Source: Isoetes taiwanensis
Lineage: Eukaryota; Streptophyta; Lycopodiopsida; Isoetales; Isoetaceae
Assembly: GCA_021234155.1 (NCBI GenBank)
Contig: JAJEKV010000866.1
Span: 1 to 64,000, forward strand
Direction of reading: 5' to 3'
DNA length: 64,000 bases
Under the pieces are notes generated by a model. That model searched no databases and had not been told where the DNA came from. It saw only the letters and a list, made by a program, of their open reading frames with translations. Of the stretch, positions 12,041-23,135 are shown piece after piece. Both the position numbers and the translations under genes were made by a program. Positions within the stretch are counted from its first letter, which is position 1. Each line of letters starts with the position of its first letter.

Positions 12041-15000
12041 CGTGGTTAGGACCTTATAGGACAATGCACTTGGTGCATTGTACGCCTCTTCCTAGAAAGT
12101 TACAACATTGTAATACTATAAACCATAGGACAACTTTGGTGCGGCTGCGGTGTCGCTTCACGTTGATTCAATTTTTCACTAACAATAATCTTCAAATGTG
12201 ATCATATGGTACATGAGCGACAACCATAGATCGCATGGCAACATGCCTCTTAGATTTAATTCACAACCATAACCATGGATCAGGCGTTAACCCGCCTATA
12301 GACTTAACCGGCGACCTATATGAACATGCCTCACCGCATTTGTTTCATGGTAATAAAAAAAAACAAAGGCCGCCGAGCCCCTTGCTTTTTGGACCTTGTA
12401 CTTATAGTTGGCATTGGTAATTCAATATTATTCCATTCATGACCATGACCATGACCATGGCTATATGCGCGCATAAACGGATCGTTGGATTGATCCAAGA
12501 CTATGAGGCAATATATGCGCCTAATGTCCGAATTGGCTCATAAAATGCGCCCCCGCTTTATTGACAGTTCATCAAAGTTGTCATTGCTATGCTTGCAAGG
12601 TAACAATGGTTGAAACAAATGGATATCTTTCCTATCCATATCCACATTACAAAGATGGATGAATCCGAAGTGAAAAATAAAGTACCCAAGATTAGAGCTG
12701 TTTCCAAAGGCAATCATAACTACAATGAAATATATCAGAAGTTTTGTGATGGTCAAGCAGATAATATATTGCAATGGTTCGACAATATCCAAAGTCCGCA
12801 CCTCCAAATAAGAAAGCTTTAAGTCGATAAATTGTTTCACCACAATTCCCGTAAAAAATAAAACACGAAATTTAACAATCCAATGGACGACATTAAAAAA
12901 AAATACATATATCATGGTCGCTTTATAAAGAGCCAAAGAAAGCCGCTGCCATATATTATCGCAAGAACCTTACATCTTCACACACATCTTCAATTTATGT
13001 GATAAAGCAAATTAAACACATGAACGATAGCCATAAATTGCCTTTACTCGACAATCCCATTTGTAAATCCTCAATTAAATAGAATGCCAAAAGCACTGTC
13101 AGAATTGAAAGATGAATTTATAACTTAAATTTCATAAAATGCAGAAATGTTAGTGCATCTAAACCGTGATACATTTGTACAAAGTCTAGTCAACATGAGA
13201 CTAATACCACTTGGTAGTACAAAAGCTTCCTCAAGCATCATGCCATATGGTACCAATGAAGCTGCCAAATGGTACCAACGTGAGGAAATTCAAAGAACAT
13301 ACACAAATGTGAGAGAAAGAAGAGCAAAACATATCCAGAATAAAGGCAAATATTGTACCTAGAGTAAACCCATGATGTACCAAATCTATATAGCTTGTAA
13401 GATGGCATTTTATGCAAGCTCGCCTTCTAATCTCAGGTACATCTATTTGCAAAACATTCGCTTCAAATCTAAATTGAATGGGTAAAACCGGGAAATTAGT
13501 ACTCAAATTTAGAATTAATGTCCAATGTGCTCCTTTGGGTTTGTAGATTATCTCGAGGTGGATACCCTTCCAAAGAATATGATCTAACATGTTGCAAGTG
13601 GAAAGAGTCACAACCAACATATTGATAAGCATAGGCCAATTTACTTGAAGTCTCCTTCATTAATCTGCCAGATTTAAAGATGCAACAAAACCCACCATCA
13701 TAAACGGTATTAAACAAAGATAGAGATTAAGATCATCTAACCTTCTAAAATATTCTACATAAAACAACAAAAAGTTAAAAGGTGAAAATACTCAAGCTCA
13801 TGTAATGCATGGCATTCATGAGCTTAAGGTATAACAAACTAAATATTCAAGTTCGGTAATTTGAGGTAGCTTAAGGTATAACAAACTAAATATTGTCCCT
13901 TAATGCACTAAATTTTATGTCAAGCTCCATAATCGTGAAGCAACCCTGTATCGCGAATGTATAGCCCCTCATATGGGCTTCATATCTCTGTCAATCACAG
14001 TATTCTAGGGATATATATACAAAGGAAGCATGTTTTCCGTGCCCTCAACTTGTAATATCCGTGTTCAAAGCTATCGAGGAGTGTCAGATCAAACACAATT
14101 CCGGCTTGGATGAAGTCAATTGGGAGTTTGATCTCTCGCCTATGACCCGCGGAACCACGCTTCTCAAAATATAAAATCTTCTTACATTTAAGCCCTTCGG
14201 GCGGTGAAATCTTTAGTTATGTACCAATAAGCATCTCTCAAAAGTCGTCTAATAAAGGCATCTTATGCATCAATAAGGAACTTCCAAAATACCGCCTAAT
14301 GTAATGTTTCTTTCATAACGTGAAAAATAGATAAACCGTGACGTAGATGATTAGGGGTCACCCATTTAATCAGAAAAACAATTAAGAAAAAATGTATTAT
14401 ATTTGCGCATGTAGGTATTTCCATAAGCATCTAGTAATTTTGAACCAATTACCATGTTCGAATAGATACAAATTTCAAAACCATGAAATAAGTAAAACCC
14501 AAGCATCCGCAATTTTGAACCAATTACATATCATGCCGGTACGCGCCATTCTTAAAGAATCGGTGTTCATGGTCTTCCAACCCAATTCCATAAACCTAAT
14601 CCCAAATCCATTGGTCCGTTATTGCATTGAACCGCCGATATTTTATCAAAAGGTGGTTGCATTGTCATTCATTGATTACCTTGCATCAAAATGTCATATG
14701 TTCAAAGGCCGCTTTTCAAAGATTACCCCGTGAAAATAAAGAAAATGAGAGGCTCAGATAAAAAATTTAAGCCAGAAGAAATGCAAAGAGTTATATTAGA
14801 TATGCTTCCTTCCAACTATCACGATATTAAAGTTTTAAAGCCTTCAAAAATCTTTTAGTTGATCAAACAAAAAAAAAAAAATCCGGATCCATTTTGCATC
14901 CACCGAAGTCTTTCACCTGAGTCCGGGCACTAAAACATTTTGGATATTTGATTAGAATATTTAGATATCTAAAGCTTTGAAAGCCCGCAAACATGATGAG

Positions 15001-15100
15001 GAAACCAACCACCCTATAAAGCCGAGTCCAACTATCAGAACGAATAGCACAACATGCCTAAGCATTTAAAAAAGATGCCAAAACAATAGCGAAAAAGATC
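12041..15100. other. No firm gene; possible short retroelement remnants
   Basis: ORFs at 12610-12822 and 14392-14733 and an open run after 14733 have coding-like composition but no recognisable domain. The run at about 14736-14850 contains PEEMQRVILDMLPSNYHDIK, which loosely recalls gag-type text; this is a guess. A CATGAC hexamer is repeated at 12439-12460. Confidence 0.3.
13820..13895. repeat. Direct repeat, two copies
   Basis: AGCTTAAGGTATAACAAACT followed by AAATATT occurs at 13820 and again at 13868 (period 48). Confidence 0.9.
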
Positions 15101-18100
15101 CGCTTTTTATTGGCTGTTACAATAGAAAGATTGCCGTGACCATCCGTGATTTCTTAATTTCATTATCCGACTTAAGAACATGAAGCGCTGGAAAGAACCA
15201 TTAAAATAATCAAAGAGATGCGGACGCCTCTTATTCTAGAGGCGTGCAAAAGGGATACGACCTTGAAGGTTTAGTTTAGAATCAATCACACTTCCGGCCC
15301 AAGAATAGCCGAAAAATCGAACTCTTCACGCCTTCCGGGCAAGCAAAAAATAAAACAACTCTACAAATGCATTTAATCAAAAACACGTAAATTTCCGAAG
15401 TTTGGCATTCTCGCTTCGCAATCTTGGCGCTAGCATCCAAATAACCTAGTCATGCCTACCAAACTGTTCTCGCAAATAGGCAACGATGAATAATCAACTA
15501 GGTTACAAAATACGCTAACCTAAAGGAATAAACACGTGTCCCGCACGTCGCGGATGATCTCGAAAAAAACCCACAGAAAACACGATTTTTATTGAAAGTT
15601 TCGGTGTGCTCGGAAAACTCATTTTTTTCGAGGACCTTAAATTCTGTTCCGGCAGCCCTACTTTTAGTGGATTTTTGCTACTTCATGCTTTTGGTTGACA
15701 TCTGCGGTGCGAATTTGTCCAATCTTTTTGACGTTAGAGACGGCTTACGCTACTTAGGTCCTTCACTATGATCACACTCAACAGGATAAGAGGCTGAAAT
15801 GTAGATGTTTTTTTCATCTTAAACCTTTTGATTTTCTTTCCACCTATTCACACATGGTTTTCTTTCTTTTATCCATCATGGCCTGCAAGTACCGATCCAT
15901 GTATTATGAAGTCGTTGAAGTCCACATCCAAATTTTCCGGCATTGTATTTTTATGCAGATTTTATAGTTCGTTTAAGAAATACGTATTTTTAACGTTTTT
16001 TATGGTTTGAGAAAAAAACGAAAAAATACGACATGTTGTTACCTAGATAATCAAAGATGTGCATTACACAATCAAGACACAACAAACAAAAACATGGTTT
16101 TACTCTAAACCGGAGATTACAAAAGACTTTGTGAAGCCCTATATAGAGATGCTTTTTTGTATAGGCTCGAGCTTTAAACTGCTACAAATGTTCTCAAATG
16201 TGAAACGGGGTTATGATCTTCAATTGGCCACAAAACTATTTTGTAATCGTAAATGTTGAGCCCTTAAAGCAAAAACATCAATATGGACATGCAATGTATA
16301 AAACTAAAGCCCAAATTGTTCCCCATGTTTTAAAAATGGCTATGATATTCTTATCAATGCCCCAAGATGATCTATATCTTTGAGTTACCCATGATGGATT
16401 TCCTATAACTTTTGCGGCATTCATTCTCCATGTGATAGGCACCATTCATAATGTCCAACAAGAATAATGTATATAAAATGTGAAGGCTGGAGCATGGACT
16501 TTTGCCTCATTCGCCACATAAACAATCAACTAGAGAAGTTTTTTACCATATGACCCAGTTCTTTACATGGTTCTTGTATAGGCATCAATTAGTGCGTGTC
16601 AAGACTAAATCACCATCGGTCCCTTCAATACGCCTATAGTTGAGTGGATCATCTTGCTCAATTAGCTCAACATTTTTGCATTATGATTAGGACCTCATTT
16701 CAGGGGTTTTTACTTTGCTATACTTGAGGTAGCTAAAACCATAATTATCATCTCAATAATGGTCTCACATACATTGCCCTTGGCTACCAAACCATGAGAA
16801 TGGTGGAATTTAATTCAAAACAAAGGGAGGAATTGCTAAGGGTAAAACCAATATTCAAAACATTACTTGTGCAATTATTATTTAGACATGGATGCTATGC
16901 TTCCCTTTGCATTTTGTGCTGAAATTGTAAAATTCGTTGTTTCATCAATGGCAAAGGAATATTGACCGAACTCAACCCATCTTTCAAAACCTACAAATAA
17001 AAATCCACACAAGATAAATACATGCTCGCTCGATTAAAGAAATCTAAACTCTAAGACCCATAAACACAAAGCGACTACCAAAACCCCAACCTGTCTTCCT
17101 AGAGGTGGTTATAAACCTATTCATCAAGGATGGTGTAAACTCGGGGAGGTGCAAGCGAACTTCGGACACAAAGCCTACAAAGCTAAATCCCTCTCGATTC
17201 TCCGCCAACTTGAGCAAAAAGAGCGAAGTCAAATTTGAGCAAAATTGTTGATAGCCATATCCATCGCAACCAAATTCAGAACAATCGGGCTGGGCTTCAC
17301 AAAATTCTTAAGCAAAACAAAAATTGAGCCTTCATGCATGAGAGGATAAAAAAAATCAATGCTTAGGCAACTTAAATGCAAAAGATTTCGAAAAATTGGC
17401 TATCATGGTTCAATGGTTTCCTGCTATATTCCCATCCCTTCCAATGCTTGCAAACAATATCGATGGTGATAAACAGACAAAATATATTTATTCGTTATCT
17501 AAAATTTGAGACATTGATTTTAGTCATTCTTTAATGTAAGACTATTAAAAAAATACTCACGTCTTTAACCATGCCCATTCCAATGCCTCTCCCTCTTCCC
17601 ACGCCGCTATAATTCATTGGAACTGTTTCATATTAACGCATGCACACACATTGCACAATCATGAAAAGGATCATTTTAAAACCGGCTGGTCGGATATGGC
17701 TAGATCAATGTCAAAGTTTTTATCTTGTAAAGAAAATGAGGTCATTTATGCATTTCTCAAATTTGCATGGTCTAGAGATGAAATTTGATACATGGCTCAC
17801 ATAATTTTTGCATTTTGATTATAAATATGACCTACTTCACAAATCTACGGGCACTTTCTCTAGCCTTGCATTTTATGCACTCGAATACATGTTCAATAAT
17901 GGACTTTACCAAACTACAAATCCATGATATGCTCATTGCTGCAGGAATTTACTTGCATGTCTTTTGGCAAGGTTGATCATAAAAAAGTGCAAGCTCATTG
18001 ATGTGGCTAGTAGCCATGGTGTCAATTTGAACACGGCAAGATAATAACCTTCCTTTAAAAGATTTTTACCATCAAACTCTAGGGTGGCTTTGGTAAATGA

Positions 18101-19730
18101 AAGGCCAAATCTAAGGCAATGTCCTTATTGAATGGATTGAGTCTTTGGGCTAGAAACACTACCTGGAATAGTCAATGAGGACCTACCTCTCAATCGGTCG
18201 GGACTAAAAAAATAATTGGGGCGTTTCTTCTTTGATCATGTACATTTCAAGACATTTGAGATCTTAAAGGCTGTAACAGGATCATGACATCTGAAAAATA
18301 ATAGTCAATGGTGGAAGTTTTTAACTTCGACTTAGGATTGAATTTGAATGTCATTTATAGACAAGAAACCCGCGAGTGTTTTAAATTTAATTAAACCTCT
18401 TGGGAAAAGATGCCACCCAGACTCAGAACCGGACCAATAACATATCGGCTTCCGCGTATTTTACCTGATTATAAGAAATTATCTCAAAAATGCCCGGGAT
18501 TAAGTAAGAGAGCGGTTAGCCAAACCACCACTTCAAGGCGGCTAGAACCCTCGTAGACCTGCATTTTTTTCACTTCTTCTATTTCTCGAGCAAATGAACT
18601 TTTGCCTCAATGTCCAAATTCTCTCTTGCTCTTGTCACCAATCCCTAAATGAGGCACAAAAGATGATTGCAAGAGGACCCCATAATTGTAGGAAGCATAA
18701 TTTTCTTACCATCTTATCAACAAGCGGAATATCTTGCGGCTGCTTATGAGATCAAGTGCATTGCCCAAACATACTTTTCACAGCTTGCCTTTGCCATCTT
18801 TAATATCCCTAACCCTGCAAGTAACATTATGGTGAAATATTTATTGGCCATTCGGATCGATGATCCCACCTACAAATCCAATTTCATACCTTCCGGCTCA
18901 ACAATTCGCGATTTTTGAATTGGCAAGATTAGAGATGGGTTCTCCTCGTGCTCTTGCTCCAAATAGACCAGTGCAAGTGCCACACGCTGTTCCCTAAAAT
19001 ATGAACGTTTGGTTTAGTTTTCGATGGTTGAGTTCAGGAATTAATGATTTGTACTAATACGGGTAAGAACATTATACTTGGATATCATCATTAAACATCC
19101 TATATTGTTTTGCAAGCCGTTGTAGAAGCTTGAAAGCCCATTTTGTTTGAAGTCACATCTTAGATGACAACAATGTACTGTCACAAGATAACACGAGGTC
19201 AACGTGTGAATCTGGCGTCCATAAATTCATCAATAAGAGAAAGGTATTCCTCTCCTTCAAGCCTTGCATGTCGTACTCTAAATGTCGAACATGTAAATCA
19301 AGAAATTTCTTATCATTGTCTCGAACATAGATGGACAAAGTAACTTACGGTGGATTATCGGGAGCCGTTGATTGTTAGTCCCAACATCTATCATCAATTT
19401 GGCGTAACACGGATGCAAGCGTGCACATTGTCAAAAATCACATGCCCGATTATTCACGGTTTAAAGAGGTCCAATGACTCACTCTTCCGAGTTTGAATCT
19501 TGCAAAGCAGCAACATATAAATCAAGTTTCCCTATGGGAATTCCAATCCCTTGGACTCAGAGATCCCCTAGGCCTAATACTCTGTTTCCATCGGTTACGG
19601 CAGCGATATCCACCTAGAACAAAGGAAACGGTGGCCATGAATTAAAATTAGGATTGTCTAGAAATACATTTTCTGAGAATAAATTCAATGAGGCGTCAAG
19701 TTAAATAAATGCCGAAACAGAATATTTAGG
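15101..19730. other. No gene recognised
   Basis: Short ORFs only, longest 83 codons (18667-18918), without recognisable motifs. No RNA gene, no element signature and no strong repeat were seen in this stretch. Confidence 0.5.
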
Positions 19731-19734
19731 ATTG

Positions 19735-20214
19735 AAGAACATCACGACCAAAAATAAAAAGCCGGATATGGGAAACTGGATATCACGAAGTCCGGCAATC
19801 GGCCATAGATGGAGGAGTTCTTTCGGCAAGAGCCCGAGGAAATGGGGAAGAGGGCAAACTCCGACGTCCCAGATCGGGAAGCCCCAAATAAAGGGGTCAA
19901 TTTGGGGCTTAACGTGGGCATCAGATTTGAGATGGGCGGCCGAGATTTAAATGTCTACACACACTCAAGATCAACGGGCTTATTTGGGGGCTTTTTGTTG
20001 TGGGCGTTCATCTAAGAGATGGGCGGCCGAGATCAATGTGTACCAAAATTTTGGCACGCCAACAAGAGGGGTGCTTGGGGAGTTCTGAGGTGGCATGCCC
20101 GACCGGCGATCCATCTCAAAAGATGGACGACGAGATCAATCTCTACCAACATTTGTGGCATCAATCTCTACACCATTTGTGGCTTCGCCAACATTTGTGG
20201 CACTCAATATAATT
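19735..20214 (+). repeat. GC-richer interspersed repeat ending in (TA)n
   Basis: Contains an AGCCCCAAATAAAGGGG block (19879-19898) and three spaced copies of a phrase close to AGATGGGCGGCCGAGATC (about 19931, 20016, 20121). Each is preceded or overlapped by a short CATCT...AGATG hairpin. It ends AATATAATTGTATATATA at about 20208. A second copy with the same block order and the same (TA) ending is at 54470-54868. Base composition differs sharply from the flanks. Confidence 0.65.
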
Positions 20215-20259
20215 GTATATATATATAAGGATATATATATATATACATATATATATCCT
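20215..20259. repeat. (TA)n tract, self-complementary, left boundary of the intact PLE
   Basis: TA dinucleotides interrupted by AAGG and by ACAT, so that AGGATATATATATATATA can fold back on TATATATATCCT. The sequence from CCTAAAG (20257) onward is repeated at 27325, which fixes the element start. Confidence 0.9.
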
Positions 20260-20436
20260 AAAGATAGTAGAGGAAGAAGCATGAAGACCAATTCGCCAGA
20301 GCACGAAGTAAAAAAAAGGGGGAATAACTATAGGGAAAAAGACGAGAATATATGTCAAGACTAAATTAGCTACCAAGGAATAACAGGGAAAGAAAATGTA
20401 TATGCATAAATGCAGGTTAAAAGGTTTGACTGTGCA

Positions 20437-20570
20437 GGAACAACAACTAGGGTAAAGCAGCATACAAGAATTTTCTCAAAAATAAGGAGGGATCATGCTG
20501 ATAAAGGGAACACCCAGCAAAAAAAAGGAGACATGGGAACAACTGGCATGGCCGGTCGACAAGCTACAAA
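20437..20570 (+). other. Possible leader exon
   Basis: The open stretch is bordered by an acceptor-like TGACTGTGCAG (ending about 20437) and a donor-like AAAG/GTAACA (about 20570). It codes a basic peptide (TTRVKQHTRIFSKIRRDH...). It is repeated in copy II with frame damage. Exon status is only inferred. Confidence 0.25.
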
Positions 20571-20794
20571 GGTAACAAATGGAGTTAAGATGGGGATAAG
20601 AAGGAACATGGAAGATTATGATAATGAAATTAATAACTGATACGAAAGGGACTAGAATACAATTAAGTGACTAGAATACAATAGGAAAGGAGACGAGTAA
20701 GGATGGAATAAAATGTTAAAAATCGAAAAATGGAAAATAGTAAGAGGAAATAGTAAAAAAGAAAAAACCAGAAATAGGTTAGGGCTCGAGCGGA

Positions 20795-20990
20795 GATGAT
20801 TTCCGGAAGTAGCATCATATTTCGGGAATGGGTGCACGGCAAGCTTTGGAATCTCTGATGCAGGAAGATATGGCAATAGGTCTCATGATGAGAAAGATGC
20901 TGGTCACCTACTGGCGGACAAGAAGGAGAACTATACTACCGACAGGAAACAAAGATGGAGTTGCTGTTACCGGCAAGAACAGGTTAGTAG
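20795..20990 (+). pseudogene. ORF0 first block, copy I (frame-damaged)
   Basis: This matches the open reading frame 27854-28057 of copy II, but single-base differences break the frame. It includes the region DMAIGLMMRKM. It is followed by a donor-like AACAG/GTTAGTAG; copy II has the stronger AACAAG/GTTAGTAAG. Confidence 0.4.
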
Positions 20991-21139
20991 TAAAACCTAG
21001 TTAAGCATAAGGCAATTTTAGCAAAGCAAGAACAAGAAAGCCATATCTGGCGGAGAGTATAAGGGATAGGACAGGGCAGATTTAAGGGATATGCGCTATT
21101 TACATCTGCGGCAAGGCGGAGTGTGCTCAAGCGCCTGCA

Positions 21140-21490
21140 ATGACTAGGCCGGAGGGAAGTGGTAACAAGACCTTGACGAGACAGCAACTGCTGAGCTTGA
21201 TCAAAGGAGCAGGTCTCAATCTAGCTGCTCTTTGCAAGGCAAAAGGCGAATCTATTGCTCAACCAAGCAAAGGAGGCTCGCCGGGGAGATAGTGGACAAG
21301 TTTATCACGATTAAGCGGGGAGAGATCACGAGTTAGGGATCAAGAAATATACATGCATTAAGGAAGGAGACAGCAGCAAAGACAACAACATCACAAGTCT
21401 GGTGGATACCTCTGAACCTGAGGACGAAGGAGGGATAAATGAAGAGGAACTCGAGGATTGCATGGAAATCCAACCGAATCAGGTTTTTTA
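21140..21490 (+). pseudogene. ORF0 second block, copy I (frame-damaged)
   Basis: Reads MTRPEGSGNKTLTRQQLL, then LIKGAGLNLAALCKAKGE and IAQPSKG before a frame break near 21275. The remainder matches copy II 28340-28556. It ends at AATCAG/GTTTTTTAG (donor-like at 21483). The same protein blocks are found in the older leader at 5640-6075. Confidence 0.45.
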
Positions 21491-21604
21491 GATGTAGTTT
21501 ACATTATACAGGTTCAGAATATGGAGCTTATGTTCTAAAATTACATAGACTAAGATTATCTTGTTTCTTTGATTGAATATATGTAGAAATATGTTGAATT
21601 CTTA

Positions 21605-21716
21605 TGGTGAAGGGCGAAGAGCCATATAGAACAACCGCTTACAGCGACCTAACTTTCGATTACCATTATCATGCTAACACGGGTTTTGTTTGCCGAGGTA
21701 ACACGTTCTATATCTC
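21605..21716 (+). promoter_or_regulatory. Motif 1, copy I
   Basis: The outer stem is ATATAGAAC (21624-21632) with GTTCTATAT (21705-21713). The inner stem is damaged relative to copy II: TTACAGCG replaces TTACCTGACG and TGCCGAGGTAA replaces GCTGCAGGTAA. TGCTAAC (branch-like) is kept at about 21672. Confidence 0.65.
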
Positions 21717-22749
21717 CATAAACTCATTCATTTGGATTTATGTTGATGTGCTACAAAAGGGAAAAGGATAAGCTGCTACACGGTATACAAGTCTACAAGA
21801 CTTTGAGTAGTTCAGTTTACAAGTTCATTTAAGCTGTAATGGCCATTTTGGTAAGAAGCTCAAAAACCCTGATATGCTGATTTTATAACTGAGGTATATC
21901 TAGACTTTAAGGTCCATGAGCTTTAAGATGACGGCAGATACATAACAGATAAAATTGCTATGTTTTTTATAAAAAAGGCACGCTTCTGGTTTTGTTTCTT
22001 AAGGAAAATAGGGGATGAAATATTAAGTTAAATGTAAAAACAGATTAGGATAGCTTCCGGAAGAGGAATATGTAGCAAGAATACCGCAAAAGCGGAGAGT
22101 TATGGCGATATAAAAAACCCAAGTGAAGGGAAAATACAAAAATAGTAAATGAAAAGTGACTTTCGTTTTAGGAAAAATATGAGAATATGGGTCATAAAAT
22201 AGGAAAAGTGGTTTTAAAAGCAGTACAAATGGTAATAAGAAATGCGTATAAAAGAAATAAAGAACATGAAATATGAAATGGTAAAATGGAAAAACCAAAA
22301 GGATACTAGGACTCTGATAATAAGAAAATAGAACATGAGGGTTGGTTGAAGGCACTATAGTAAAGTGGTTAAAAAAAAAGAGAAGGATGGATGGGGAGAT
22401 TAAAGAGTTTAATGGAATGGTAGAAATCTGCTGAATAATATAAAAAAAAAGAACATAGTTCATATCAGCCCAAAATGTTAAAGAAGCAAGTAAAATGTAA
22501 TAAAGGATAAAATAGAAGGAAGGATATAATAGAGTAAGAAGCTATATGGAAAAGCAGGTGTCTGTTTGTAAAATAAAGGAAAAGAACATAGTTCAGATTT
22601 AATCCTGAATGATAAGGGTGCATGAAAAATGAAATCAAAGTTATATAAAAAAACATATAGATAAGGAAGTCCATGAGAAGTTAAGGAAAATATACAAATC
22701 ATAAGATAAGCTAAGATTAGGAACAGAACAAAATTAAGGATGGGATACT

Positions 22750-22907
22750 GGTCTTCGGAGCCCCCCTAGCTTTAGGCTAGGGACTGATAATTTCCGACTT
22801 GCTAGAAATAACTAGAAGGAATCTTTGGCCCAAGGGGACAGGGCGGGATGAAACATATATTCCAAGACTTCGGGGCATAAGTTCAACTTATGCGGGCTCT
22901 GAAGACC
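22750..22907 (+). promoter_or_regulatory. Motif 2: two-hairpin junction RNA, copy I
   Basis: P1 pairs GGTCTTCGGAGCCC (22750-22763) with GGGCTCTGAAGACC (22894-22907), 14 bp with one G-T wobble. P2 follows directly: CCCTAGC (22764-22770), loop TTTAG, GCTAGGG (22776-22782). Next comes ACTGATAA (22783-22790). A last hairpin, GCATAAG (22875-22881), loop TTCAA, CTTATGC (22887-22893), abuts the 3' strand of P1. The exact abutment of helices argues for a designed fold. Function unknown. It lies 230 bases before ORF1. Confidence 0.7.
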
Positions 22908-23135
22908 AGGTTAATATGAAGTATGTTAGAAAGGAATAAAATTCTAGAATGTAAGAAGCGAACAGAGAAGATTTAGAGTTTTATGTTTTATATATCAAGG
23001 AATAGGCATAAGAATCGTTTGTCAAACATAACTGGATGGACAGAAAGGTATGGTGTGAATATGGATAAATATGCAAGAGACTAACGAATGTAAAATGTAT
23101 AGGAAGGAGCACAGGACAAGGAAGAAAACAGGGTA

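Noticed and set aside
22023-22702. Phe/Leu-rich minus-strand ORFs in the leader
   Set aside because: Low-complexity A-rich leader read backwards; they are copied at 29257-29769 with frame changes and have no conserved residues.
22783-22830. Hammerhead ribozyme core
   Set aside because: ACTGATAA is followed by GAAA later, but the CTGANGA signature is not met and no stem joins the two parts.
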